Positions 26,794-34,765 of a stretch of DNA of 64,000 bases are shown here, piece by piece. This DNA comes from Clostridia bacterium. GTDB taxonomy: Bacteria > Bacillota > Clostridia > Lachnospirales > Lachnospiraceae. The stretch covers positions 54,129 through 118,128 of the forward strand of contig CAJTEN010000019.1 of assembly GCA_910575245.1 (NCBI GenBank), read 5' to 3'. Both the position numbers and the translations under genes were made by a program. Every line of letters begins with the position of its first letter. Within the stretch, counting starts at the first letter, position 1. The notes beneath the pieces were generated by a model. The model worked only from the letters and a program-made list of their open reading frames with translations, made no database searches and had not been told where the DNA came from.

Positions 26794-26940
26794 ATGTCTA
26801 AGAACGATTATAACCAGAATTCTCAGAACGACAAGCAGCAGGATAAGACTAACAACCAGAACAATCAGAACAGCCAGAAGAACAGTTCTAAGAACAGTTC
26901 CGGAAGCAACGCACAGGACAATCAGAAGAACAACTATTAA
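26794..26940 (+). CDS. Small Asn/Gln/Lys/Ser-rich protein
   Basis: A 48-aa protein starting MSKNDYNQNSQNDKQQ. More than two thirds of its residues are Asn, Gln, Ser or Lys, and it has no hydrophobic core. A strong RBS (AGGAGGG, 8 bases before the ATG) and a terminator directly after it argue that it is expressed. I do not recognise the family; the composition suggests a disordered, hydrophilic protein, perhaps of stress or spore type. That last part is speculation. Confidence 0.65.
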   Translation: MSKNDYNQNSQNDKQQDKTNNQNNQNSQKNSSKNSSGSNAQDNQKNNY

Positions 26941-26972
26941 TTAAGAGCGGCATGAAATGCTCTTAGGCAGAA

Positions 26973-27005
26973 AGCGGTATGGTCAGCTTGATCATATCGC
27001 TTTTT
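26973..27005 (+). terminator. Terminator after the small polar protein gene
   Basis: A 12-bp stem with G-U pairs (26973-26984 with 26990-27001) and TTTTT. Confidence 0.75.
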
Positions 27006-27117
27006 GCGGTTTACGATTGTTATTTGAGGTATTTTGGTATACAATAAACTCTGTGAGCCCATACAGAGTTGCCTTCCGTCAGTATGGGGGCAATATGAAT
27101 CAGCAAGAGGATCATTT

Positions 27118-28266
27118 ATGGATAAAAGAGAGTATATAGTGCCTTGCCATTTCGGACTTGAGGCAGTTTTAAAAAGAGAAATCACGGATCTGGGCTATGA
27201 GATCGTATCTGTAGAGGACGGACGCGTTACCTTCGCGGGGGATGCGCAGGCACTGTGCCGTGCCAATATTTTCCTGCGTACTGCGGAGCGGATCCTGATC
27301 AAGGTGGGAAGCTTCCATGCAGAGACCTTTGAGGAGCTTTTCCAGGGGACGAAGGCGCTTCCCTGGGAGGAATACATACCGAAGGACGGCAGATTCTGGG
27401 TTACCAAGGCAGCCAGCGTGAAGAGTAGGCTGTTCAGTCCCTCCGATATACAGTCCATCATGAAGAAGGCGATGGTGGAGCGGATGAAGGTGTCTTACCG
27501 CCAGGACTGGTTTGAAGAGACCGGAACGTCTTATCCGGTCAGGGTTTTTCTGATGAAGGATGAAGTGACGGTGGGACTTGACTCCACGGGTGAGTCTCTG
27601 CATAAGCGAGGCTACAGGAAGCTGACAGCCAAGGCGCCTATAGCGGAGAATCTGGCGGCGGCGCTCATTATGCTGACACCGTGGAAGGGGAACCGTATAC
27701 TGGTGGATCCTTTCTGCGGCAGCGGGACGATACCCATTGAGGCGGCTATGATGGCAGCGCATATGGCACCGGGAATGAACCGCAGTTTTACGGCGGAAGA
27801 GTGGAGCCATATTGCGGACAGAAAGTGCTGGTATCGGGCAGCGGACGAAGCACAGTCTTTGATCGACAGGAATGCAGAGACCGATATTCAGGGATATGAT
27901 ATCGATGATGCCATGGTATCCATTGCCAGGGCAAATGCCAGGATGGCTGGTGTGGAAGAAATGATCCATTTTCAGCGCAGGGGCGTGGAACAGCTGAGCC
28001 ATCCGAAGAAATATGGTTTTATCATCACCAATCCGCCCTATGGAGAGCGGCTGGAAGATAAGGAGAAGCTGCCGCAGCTTTACGGCACGCTCGGAGAGCG
28101 GTACCGTATGCTTGACAGCTGGTCCATGTATCTGATCACTTCTTATGAGAAGGCGGAGCAGGCAATCGGCAGGAAGGCGGATAAGAACAGGAAATTGTAC
28201 AATGGAATGATGAAGACTTATTTCTATCAGTTTGCAGGGCCGAAGCCGATCGGGGGTAAGAAATAG
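27118..28266 (+). CDS. THUMP-domain rRNA guanine-N2 methyltransferase (RlmL/YpsC type)
   Basis: 382 aa from ATG 27,118 (AGAGG upstream). The N-terminus (REYIVPCHFGLEAVLKREI) is the ferredoxin-like/THUMP RNA-binding part. The methyltransferase has VDPFCGSGTIPIEAA as SAM motif I and ITNPPYGERL as the catalytic motif of base-N methylation. The family modifies 23S rRNA guanines. The next gene starts 3 bp after the stop and the block runs on through rdgB and yfcE. Confidence 0.88.
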   Translation: MDKREYIVPCHFGLEAVLKREITDLGYEIVSVEDGRVTFAGDAQALCRANIFLRTAERILIKVGSFHAETFEELFQGTKALPWEEYIPKDGRFWVTKAASVKSRLFSPSDIQSIMKKAMVERMKVSYRQDWFEETGTSYPVRVFLMKDEVTVGLDSTGESLHKRGYRKLTAKAPIAENLAAALIMLTPWKGNRILVDPFCGSGTIPIEAAMMAAHMAPGMNRSFTAEEWSHIADRKCWYRAADEAQSLIDRNAETDIQGYDIDDAMVSIARANARMAGVEEMIHFQRRGVEQLSHPKKYGFIITNPPYGERLEDKEKLPQLYGTLGERYRMLDSWSMYLITSYEKAEQAIGRKADKNRKLYNGMMKTYFYQFAGPKPIGGKK

Positions 28267-28269
28267 ATT

Positions 28270-29328
28270 ATGCAGAATAAATTGATGAAGAGAACGACAG
28301 TGCTGTGTTCTGCGTTTGTGGCGGCAGCCATGGGGATTATGCTGCATTATTGCGCCAACAAGATTGTCGTAGTGGCGGATGTGGCGCAGGACGAAGTGGT
28401 GCAGGCGGCGGAAAGTACAGACAACTCGCAGGCAGAGGGAAGAAATAGTATCGAGATTGACCGGGACAGAGAAAATACAAATTATTTCTGTGTTCCCTTA
28501 CCGCCGGATGTACGTGCCGAGGAGGTAACCATTGAGAATCATTATATGGACAGAGAACTGTGGGTCAGCATTGAACCTGAGAAGCTGTCAGGACAGGATG
28601 TGTTCTATGAGACGAACAGTGTTTACGGCAACTGTGAAAAGGTGGTGAAGGGACACTTTGAGGTTGAGGAGAAAAGGATATGCCTGCGGTTTGCTATGAC
28701 AGACGTGTATGAGTATCACAGTATTTTTGAGGATAATACGCTTTATATAGAATTCGTACCGCCCAAGGAGGTCTATGAGAAGATCATTGTGATTGATCCG
28801 GCTTACGGAGGGGAAGATACCGGAGCAGCCACGGACACTGCCGAGGCGAAGGATATCACGCTGAATATTGCGAAGGCTTTGAAGGCGAAACTGGACGAAA
28901 CGGATATTAAAGTTTATTATACAAGAATGGATGATAGCAATCCTGAGGCCGGATATCGTGTGAAACTGGCGGAGGCAGCCAAAGCGGATATGCTGATCCG
29001 TATTGAGGTGGGGAGTGACAAGAGCAGTAAACAGTATGGGACGGAGACTGTTTATAACAGCAGGTTTTTTATTCCCGGTTTCGGCAGCGTGGAACTGGCG
29101 GATCTGTTGGAGCGTGAGGTTGTGACCGCGATCAGCGGCAAGGCGAATGGATTGGTAGAGGCGTCTTCGGAGGACACGGTCATCAATGAAGCCACGGTGC
29201 CTGCGGCTGCCGTCCGGGTGGGATATCTCACCAATGGACAGGAAGCGATCCTGCTGCAGCGGGAGGATTATATACAGCGCATTGCAGAAGGAATCTATCA
29301 GACGGTTATAAAGGTTTATGAGGAATAA
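28270..29328 (+). CDS. Amidase_3-like protein lacking zinc ligands (pseudo-enzyme)
   Basis: 352 aa with an N-terminal membrane segment (VLCSAFVAAAMGIMLHYCA). The last 180 residues follow N-acetylmuramoyl-L-alanine amidase (Amidase_3): IIVIDPAYGGEDTGA, then DITLNIAKALKAKL, VYYTRMDD and GYLTNGQEA. The zinc ligands are missing: the family HGG is YGG, the Glu of the EKD motif is Ala (AKD), and the His of SIHxN is replaced in LIRIEVGSD. It should not cleave peptidoglycan. It may bind it, or regulate real amidases. The first 170 residues are an extracytoplasmic region I do not recognise. Confidence 0.75.
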   Translation: MQNKLMKRTTVLCSAFVAAAMGIMLHYCANKIVVVADVAQDEVVQAAESTDNSQAEGRNSIEIDRDRENTNYFCVPLPPDVRAEEVTIENHYMDRELWVSIEPEKLSGQDVFYETNSVYGNCEKVVKGHFEVEEKRICLRFAMTDVYEYHSIFEDNTLYIEFVPPKEVYEKIIVIDPAYGGEDTGAATDTAEAKDITLNIAKALKAKLDETDIKVYYTRMDDSNPEAGYRVKLAEAAKADMLIRIEVGSDKSSKQYGTETVYNSRFFIPGFGSVELADLLEREVVTAISGKANGLVEASSEDTVINEATVPAAAVRVGYLTNGQEAILLQREDYIQRIAEGIYQTVIKVYEE

Positions 29329-29352
29329 CCACAACACAGAAGGGAAGAGAAT

Positions 29353-29982
29353 ATGAGACAGAAGATCCTATTTGCCACAGGCAACGCAGGAAAGATGCGT
29401 GAGATCAGGGAAATACTCCAGGATATGGATGCAGAAATCCTGTCCATGAAGGAAGCGGGAATCGAAGCAGACATACAGGAAAACGGGACTACCTTTGAGG
29501 AGAATGCGGTGATTAAGGCTAAGGCGGTGGCGGCTGCGGCAGGGCAGTCCGAGGTAATCGTGCTGGCAGATGACTCAGGGCTGGAGATCGATTACCTGAA
29601 TAAAGAACCGGGTATTTATTCGGCCAGGTATCTGGGTGAGAATACTTCCTATGCTGTCAAGAACCAAAACCTGATCGACAGACTGGAAGGGGTTCCCGAC
29701 CATAAGAGGACTGCCCGGTTTGTGTGCGCCATAGCGGCAGTCCTGCCGGAGGGTGAAGTAATCACAACCAGAGGAGTGATAGAGGGCAGAATCGATTATG
29801 AAGAGAAGGGGAGCAACGGTTTCGGATACGATCCGATCTTCTATGTGCCGGAGTTTGGCCGTACCACGGCAGAACTGAGTATAGATGAGAAAAACCGTGT
29901 CAGTCACAGAGCCAGGGCATTGGAGGATATGAAGACGAAACTGAAGGAGAGGCTCCTTCCTGGTGAAAAAGTGGATGTATGA
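29353..29982 (+). CDS. rdgB: RdgB/HAM1 non-canonical purine NTP pyrophosphatase
   Basis: 209 aa. The family blocks are FATGNAGKMREI near the N-terminus, LADDSGLEIDYL, ERTA-like DHKRTARFVCAIA, GSNGFGYDPIFYVPE and KNRVSHRARAL. It hydrolyses ITP, XTP and dITP to keep them out of nucleic acids. The stop overlaps an alternative start of the next gene, so it is coupled to yfcE. Confidence 0.94.
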   Translation: MRQKILFATGNAGKMREIREILQDMDAEILSMKEAGIEADIQENGTTFEENAVIKAKAVAAAAGQSEVIVLADDSGLEIDYLNKEPGIYSARYLGENTSYAVKNQNLIDRLEGVPDHKRTARFVCAIAAVLPEGEVITTRGVIEGRIDYEEKGSNGFGYDPIFYVPEFGRTTAELSIDEKNRVSHRARALEDMKTKLKERLLPGEKVDV

Positions 29983-29990
29983 GGCTGTGT

Positions 29991-30473
29991 ATGAAAATTT
30001 TGATTGTAAGTGACACTCACAGGAACAATAGAAATTTCCTTAGGGTAGTGGAGCGGACAGGGCCGCTGGATATGGTGGTACACTGCGGAGACGTGGAAGG
30101 AAGCGAACTGCTTATTAGCGGGGCGGCAGGCTGCCCGGTGGAAATGGTGCAGGGAAATAACGACTTCTTCTCGGAACTGCCCCGGGAGAGAGAGTTTACA
30201 ATTGGCAGATATAAAGTGTGGCTGACTCATGGACACAACTATTACATAGCCATGAGTAATGAGATGATCAAGGAGGAGGCAAGGGCGCGCCACGTGGATA
30301 TCGTGATGTGCGGCCATACGCACAGGCCGGTGGTGGAGATCGATGGCGATATTACGCTGGTCAATCCGGGAAGTATCAGCTATCCCAGGCAGGAGAACAG
30401 GAAGCCCAGCTATGTGATCATGGATATAGACAGGGAAGGGGAGGCACATTACACGATCAATTACCTGGGCTGA
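29991..30473 (+). CDS. YfcE/MJ0936-type metallophosphoesterase
   Basis: 160 aa from the ATG at 29,991; an ATG at 29,979 overlapping rdgB is possible. Metal ligands: SDTHRN, HCGDVEG, GNND, THGHNY and CGHTHRP. Relatives are manganese-dependent phosphodiesterases of uncertain natural substrate. It commonly follows rdgB in Firmicutes. Confidence 0.9.
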   Translation: MKILIVSDTHRNNRNFLRVVERTGPLDMVVHCGDVEGSELLISGAAGCPVEMVQGNNDFFSELPREREFTIGRYKVWLTHGHNYYIAMSNEMIKEEARARHVDIVMCGHTHRPVVEIDGDITLVNPGSISYPRQENRKPSYVIMDIDREGEAHYTINYLG

Positions 30474-30510
30474 ACTGTTACGTGCAAGTGTGAAAATCAG
30501 GCAAAAACGG

Positions 30511-30539
30511 TTGACAGGAATTCGGGTGTATTATATAAT
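30511..30539 (+). promoter_or_regulatory. Consensus promoter of the tRNA-Pro/Gly operon
   Basis: TTGACA (30511-30516), 17 bp, TATAAT (30534-30539), a perfect sigma-A match 40 bp before tRNA-Pro. Confidence 0.9.
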
Positions 30540-30578
30540 ATAACTTGCGTTGCGAAGGGAACAGTCACAGGTGTATTT

Positions 30579-30653
30579 CGGGGTGTGGCTCAGCTTGGCT
30601 AGAGCGCCTGGTTTGGGACCAGGAGGTCGCAGGTTCGAATCCTGTCACCCCGA
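30579..30653 (+). tRNA. tRNA-Pro (UGG)
   Basis: Acceptor CGGGGTG pairs with CACCCCG; anticodon loop TTTGGGA gives UGG; the T arm GGTTCGAATCC is normal. CCA is not encoded. Confidence 0.96.
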
Positions 30654-30728
30654 TGCGGCTTATCGGCTTATAATGCGGGAATGTCTTTCGAATATTTAAA
30701 GAGTCAGTTTCAGGATAATATGTTTTAT

Positions 30729-30799
30729 GCGGGTGTAGTTCAATGGTAGAACACCAGCCTTCCAAGCTGGATACGTGGGTTCGATTCCCATCACCCGCT
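30729..30799 (+). tRNA. tRNA-Gly (UCC)
   Basis: Acceptor GCGGGTG pairs with CACCCGC; anticodon loop CTTCCAA gives UCC. Confidence 0.96.
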
Positions 30800-30892
30800 T
30801 TTTTCATGTCCCGGCGGTTTTCCTCAGCAGCGAAGCTGAACTGCTATTATACCATGACAGTCAACGGAAATTGAAAAAAATGTAATTTTTGA

Positions 30893-30922
30893 TTGACAAC
30901 CATACCGTAAATATGGTAGAGT
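30893..30922 (+). promoter_or_regulatory. Promoter of the tRNA-Arg/His/Gln/Lys operon
   Basis: TTGACA (30893-30898) and TAGAGT (30917-30922), 18 bp apart. The spacer holds an inverted repeat, ACCATA...TATGGT (30899-30917), which could be an operator. Confidence 0.65.
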
Positions 30923-30965
30923 ATAGTTCGTGTTAAGCAAGTACACTTACTTGTGATGCAGATAC

Positions 30966-31039
<74 letters not shown>

Positions 31040-31046
31040 TTTATAT

Positions 31047-31121
31047 GGTGGGTATGGCGCAGTCGGCTAGCGCGCCAGATTGTGGCTCTGGAGGCCGAGG
31101 GTTCGAGTCCCTCTATCCACC
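31047..31121 (+). tRNA. tRNA-His (GUG)
   Basis: Acceptor GTGGGTA pairs with TATCCAC, with an extra 5' G at 31047 facing the discriminator C, the tRNA-His identity mark. Anticodon GTG. Confidence 0.95.
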
Positions 31122-31165
31122 TTTACACGGGATGGTGTAGGACACAGCCTGTTGTTACCAGTTAA

Positions 31166-31237
31166 TGGGCTATCGCCAAGCGGTAAGGCACAGGACTTTG
31201 ACTCCTGCATTCACTGGTTCGAATCCAGTTAGCCCAG
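31166..31237 (+). tRNA. tRNA-Gln (UUG)
   Basis: Acceptor TGGGCTA pairs with TAGCCCA; anticodon loop CTTTGAC gives UUG. Confidence 0.95.
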
Positions 31238-31242
31238 TTTAT

Positions 31243-31315
31243 GGACCACTAGCTCAGGTGGTAGAGCACTTGACTTTTAATCAAGTTGTCTGGGGTTCGA
31301 ATCCCCAGTGGTTCA
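31243..31315 (+). tRNA. tRNA-Lys (UUU)
   Basis: Acceptor GGACCAC pairs with GTGGTTC (one G-U); anticodon loop CTTTTAA gives UUU. Only 5 bp after tRNA-Gln. Confidence 0.95.
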
Positions 31316-31334
31316 TTGGATTATGTCTAAGAGT

Positions 31335-31385
31335 TGAAGGGGATTCGAACCCCGGTTTGGTATCCCGAGTGCTTTATTAAGTGCC
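31335..31385 (-). pseudogene. tRNA-like fragment in antisense orientation
   Basis: On the minus strand this reads like a partial tRNA: AGCACTCGGGATACC, then a good T arm GGGGTTCGAATCCCC. No acceptor stem pairs. A decayed or truncated tRNA is the simplest reading. Confidence 0.45.
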
Positions 31386-31396
31386 GAAATAAAATT

Positions 31397-31422
31397 CAGA
31401 TTCTGACGGAATCTGTTTTTTT
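31397..31422 (+). terminator. Terminator of the tRNA operon
   Basis: CAGATTC (31397-31403) pairs with 31409-31415, then seven T. Confidence 0.85.
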
Positions 31423-31596
31423 ATGCATAGAGTGTCTGTCGTGGGATTCATGGCAAACAGCAGATGCTGTTCGGAATAAATCAATATTGCGTATAATATC
31501 AGATATTATTTTGTGAGAAGAGAATAGTGACATTATGCGGCATATGTGATACAATAAGAAGGCATTAACAGTTAACTGATATATAGATAGATGCAG

Positions 31597-31640
<44 letters not shown>

Positions 31641-31799
31641 CGTGCAGAATCAATTCGCAAATGATTACAAATAAGAGAATATTAGGATTAATGCAGGTTT
31701 TAGGAGCAAGACGTATTTACTAGATAAGTAAAAAATAGGAAATTAGGTTGCTTATTATTTGCTTATTTATCTCAAATCTGATATTTTATATATAAGCAA

Positions 31800-31879
31800 G
31801 CGGATATGGCGGAATTGGTAGACGCGGTGGTTTTAGGTGCCATTGGGAGACCATGCAGGTTCGAGTCCTGTTATCCGCA
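31800..31879 (+). tRNA. tRNA-Leu (UAG)
   Basis: Acceptor GCGGATA pairs with TATCCGC; anticodon loop TTTAGGT gives UAG; T arm GGTTCGAGTCC. At 80 nt it is short for a tRNA-Leu because the variable arm is reduced, and the anticodon stem has two G-U pairs. Confidence 0.88.
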
Positions 31880-31882
31880 TAG

Positions 31883-31929
31883 GCAGGAGTTTTTGAGGCA
31901 TCTTAGGTGTCTTGAAGGTTCCTGCTTTT
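31883..31929 (+). terminator. Terminator after tRNA-Leu
   Basis: Outer stem GCAGGA (31883-31888) with TCCTGC (31920-31925), weaker inner pairing, then TTTT. Confidence 0.6.
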
Positions 31930-31982
31930 GCGTCTTACAGCGATTTTTACAGTAATTGTGTGTAAGCTGACATAAGAAACTT

Positions 31983-32011
31983 TTGTCGGCCGCGACAAGA
32001 TGTGATATAAT
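31983..32011 (+). promoter_or_regulatory. Promoter of the first Rpn-like gene
   Basis: TTGTCG (31983-31988), 17 bp, TATAAT (32006-32011). The -35 lies in an inverted repeat TTGTCGGCCGCGACAA (31983-31998), a possible operator. Confidence 0.65.
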
Positions 32012-32035
32012 TTAATCAATACAAAGGAATCTTAT

Positions 32036-32869
32036 ATGAAAGATACAAAAATACAATGGCATCCGGGATTCGTGGCAGCCATGAATTTGGAACTTGGACA
32101 GAATAGGAATGATCTGATATTTGAGAAAGAATATAATCTGAATACAAGGCCGTTAGAAATTGACCTGCTGGTAATAAAGAAAGAAGCATCAGTTTCTATT
32201 GTGAATGAAATAGGGCGGTTCTTTAAAGGGCATAATATTATAGAATATAAGTCACCGGAGGATAGTCTGGATATTGATGCGTTCTATAAATTAGGAGCTT
32301 ATGCAAGCCTGTACAAAGCTTATGGTGAGACTGTTGACTGTATTAAGGCGGATGATATTACTGTATCAGTAATTCGGGAGGCTAAACCGGAGAAGCTTTT
32401 TCAGTATTTTGAAGAACATGGATATATTGTAACCAACTCAAATAAAGGAATTTATTATATAAAGGATAAGGTGCTGTTTTCAACCCAGATCATTGTTACA
32501 AAAGAATTGGATGGAAAATCTCATAAGTGGCTGAAAGCTTTGTCAGGAAATTTGAAAAAAGACGATATCTGTGAATTATTGGATGATCTGGCGCAAATGA
32601 CAGGAAAAGCAGATAAAGAGTTCGCTAATTCTGTTTTAGAGGTCAGTATTGAAGCTAATATAGAGATTGTTGAAGAATTAAGGAAAGGAGATGGCAGTAT
32701 GAACGCTGTTTTAATGGAAATGATGCGTCCGGAATTACAGGCAAGCCGTATCAGGGGTGCGGTAGAAACACTAAAAGAACTCGGATTTGGAAATGATGAA
32801 ATCGAGGCAAAAATCATGAAATCCTATGGCATTGATGAAGAAGAGGCGGGTAAATATATACAGGATTAG
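32036..32869 (+). CDS. Rpn-like PD-(D/E)XK nuclease family protein A
   Basis: 277 aa. The first 160 residues carry a PD-(D/E)XK core: LEIDLLVIKK (acidic residue) and later NIIEYKSPEDSLDID (E-x-K). The last 40 residues are helical. Relatives are numerous in Lachnospiraceae and similar to Rpn recombination-promoting nucleases; their role is not settled. A paralogue with the same start (MKDTK, QWHPGFVAAMNLEL) lies at 33,362. RBS AAAGGAA; its own promoter. It sits between an intact tRNA-Leu and a broken one. Confidence 0.75.
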   Translation: MKDTKIQWHPGFVAAMNLELGQNRNDLIFEKEYNLNTRPLEIDLLVIKKEASVSIVNEIGRFFKGHNIIEYKSPEDSLDIDAFYKLGAYASLYKAYGETVDCIKADDITVSVIREAKPEKLFQYFEEHGYIVTNSNKGIYYIKDKVLFSTQIIVTKELDGKSHKWLKALSGNLKKDDICELLDDLAQMTGKADKEFANSVLEVSIEANIEIVEELRKGDGSMNAVLMEMMRPELQASRIRGAVETLKELGFGNDEIEAKIMKSYGIDEEEAGKYIQD

Positions 32870-33013
32870 AGAAGGATGTGTACTTAAAGCGATATTGCGG
32901 ATGGTTGCTTGCAGGTTGCTAATTATATGCTAATTATTAACAAAGAGTAGATTATGCGGGAACGGAAATGAAGAAAAAACAGGTAAAAACAGGGCTTAGA
33001 CAGCGGACATAGA

Positions 33014-33062
33014 ATTTAGGTTCCAGTGGGAGACCGTGCAGGTTCAAGTCCTGTTATCCGCA
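33014..33062 (+). pseudogene. 3' half of a tRNA-Leu
   Basis: From the anticodon loop (ATTTAGG at 33014-33020) through the variable arm, T arm (GGTTCAAGTCC) and TATCCGCA the sequence is tRNA-Leu-like. Upstream of the loop only traces are left (AGACAGCGGACATAG), so no functional tRNA can form. Confidence 0.8.
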
Positions 33063-33066
33063 TAAA

Positions 33067-33104
33067 TAGGGGCTTTCGAGACTTTTTGAGTGTCTTGGAA
33101 GCCC
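33067..33104 (+). terminator. Hairpin after the broken tRNA-Leu
   Basis: An imperfect long stem (GGGGCTTTCGAGAC with GTCTTGGAAGCCC), in the same position as the terminator that follows the intact tRNA-Leu. The T run is weak. Confidence 0.45.
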
Positions 33105-33361
33105 TTAGGCTGGGCGCGTTCACTCGGTAAAGTCGGTGAGTGGAGATAAAATACATTAAAAGCGTAATCAAGGAATGGAAGAAGGGCGTATGGCAATGAA
33201 AAGCTGTACGCTCTTTTAGTTGTTTAGGGTGATACATGCTTCATGTGATTGAACCAGACAGACTAAAAGGCGCATGTGGTATAAAAAGAGAAAAGCGTGC
33301 GTGATGTCTTCCTTATGATGGCTGGATATGCTATAATTAAAATGAACAAAGGAGATTATGG

Positions 33362-34366
33362 ATGAAAGATACAAAGGTACAGTGGCATCCGGGGTTTGTC
33401 GCGGCGATGAATCTCGAACTGGCAAAAAATCGGAATGACTTGATATTTGTCAAGGAATATAATTTGAATACGAAGCCGCTGGAGGTTGACCTTCTGGTAA
33501 TCAAAAAGGATAAATGTGTTGCTACTGATAATGAAATAGGGGCGATATTTAGAGGACATAATATTGTAGAGTACAAATCCCCGCAGGATCATCTGGATAT
33601 CGACACTTTTTATAAGGTGGGTGCATATGCAAGTTTGTATAAATCCTATGGGGAGACCGTAGATTCGATAAAAGCAGATGATATCACAGTGTCCCTTGTC
33701 CGTGATGCGAAGCCGGTGGAGCTTTTCAGATATTTTGAAAAGCACCAATATACAATAACGACCCCTTATCGCGGCGTATACTATATTGAGGGTATGGTTT
33801 TGTTTCCGACACAGATTATTGTCACTAAGGAGCTGGAGAGAGATACACATATATGGCTGAAAGTCTTGTCGGACAGGATCGAGAAACGGGATATGGAAGA
33901 ACTGCTAAACAGAATCAGCCGACTTACTGAGCAGGGGGACAGGGAATTAGCTGATTCTGTTTTGGAAGTGAGTGCACAGGTAAACAGAGAAGTGTTAGAG
34001 GAATTGAAGGGAGATGATAATGTGAGTGAGGCACTGTTGGAGATTATGCAACCACTTATAGAGCCACTTATAGCAACACGTGTAGAAGCGGGTATAGAAG
34101 CGGGTATAGAAGCGCAGATGCTTCTGGTGAAAGAAGCGGTGGCGAAGGAGGCACTAAAAGAAGGAAAAAAAGAAGGAAAAAAAGAAGGGATAAAAGAAGG
34201 GATAAAAGAAGGAAAAAAAGAAGGAATACTAGAAGGAAAAAAAGAGGGAATACAAGGAACCGTGGATGTTCTTCGTGATTTAGGGCATGGGGACATCGAG
34301 ATTAGGCAGATTATTCAGAAAAAGTATGGTTTTACTGATGAGGAAGTGGCAGAATATATACAGTGA
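33362..34366 (+). CDS. Rpn-like PD-(D/E)XK nuclease family protein B
   Basis: 334 aa, paralogue of the gene at 32,036 with the same core (LEVDLLVIKK, NIVEYKSPQDHLDID). It differs by an extra C-terminal stretch of KEG-type repeats (KEGKKEGKKEGIKEG, near residues 264-295), a charged, probably helical segment of the kind seen in Rpn proteins. The end (GHGDIEIRQIIQKKYGFTDE) again matches copy A. RBS AAAGGAG. A strong terminator follows. Confidence 0.75.
   Translation: MKDTKVQWHPGFVAAMNLELAKNRNDLIFVKEYNLNTKPLEVDLLVIKKDKCVATDNEIGAIFRGHNIVEYKSPQDHLDIDTFYKVGAYASLYKSYGETVDSIKADDITVSLVRDAKPVELFRYFEKHQYTITTPYRGVYYIEGMVLFPTQIIVTKELERDTHIWLKVLSDRIEKRDMEELLNRISRLTEQGDRELADSVLEVSAQVNREVLEELKGDDNVSEALLEIMQPLIEPLIATRVEAGIEAGIEAQMLLVKEAVAKEALKEGKKEGKKEGIKEGIKEGKKEGILEGKKEGIQGTVDVLRDLGHGDIEIRQIIQKKYGFTDEEVAEYIQ
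34154..34250 (+). repeat. Tandem 12-bp repeats inside Rpn-like gene B
   Basis: About eight units of the type AAAGAAGGAAAA. Each unit is four codons, so gain or loss keeps frame and changes the number of KEG repeats. Confidence 0.8.
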
Positions 34367-34391
34367 CCCACCGTATCAAAGGTATTGCGTT

Positions 34392-34434
34392 AAGAGGAAT
34401 ATTCTTGTGACAGGAAGGAATATTCCTCTTTTTT
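34392..34434 (+). terminator. Terminator after Rpn-like gene B
   Basis: A perfect 13-bp stem (AAGAGGAATATTC at 34392-34404 with 34418-34430) and a run of T. Confidence 0.9.
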
Positions 34435-34533
34435 CGTGTATAAAACTGCATGGATTGGTATTTATTGCGGGGATGGTAGAATGTACCATCTCATTTTTAA
34501 CGATAAAGGAAAATGAAAAGGAGTGTGCAAATT

Positions 34534-34737
34534 ATGGCAGAAGAACGAAGTGTGTTTGAAGTTATCACAGATTATGCGGTCAATGAGCGGATAAAGATTT
34601 TGCTGTTGTTTGAAGAACTCAATCTGGATAAAGAGCAACGGTTGATTGTAGACCGGCTGGTTTCCCTTCACACAGAAAGTGGTGCTTTATATGGCAGAGT
34701 GACGTATCAGCAGCGCTGTAGGGACTATGGTCCATAA
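34534..34737 (+). CDS. Small acidic helical protein of unknown function
   Basis: 67 aa from ATG 34,534, 10 bases after AAGGAG; an ATG at 34,513 has a badly spaced RBS. Sequence AEERSVFEVITDYAVNERIK then LLFEELNLDKEQR; predicted all-helical, no known motif. No neighbour suggests a role. Confidence 0.55.
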   Translation: MAEERSVFEVITDYAVNERIKILLLFEELNLDKEQRLIVDRLVSLHTESGALYGRVTYQQRCRDYGP

Positions 34738-34765
34738 GGGAAATGTCTGACAAAAAAAGATGAAA

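Noticed and set aside
34154..34250. A CRISPR array in the A/G-rich repeats
   Set aside because: Units are 12 bp, contiguous, in frame and coding; there are no spacers.
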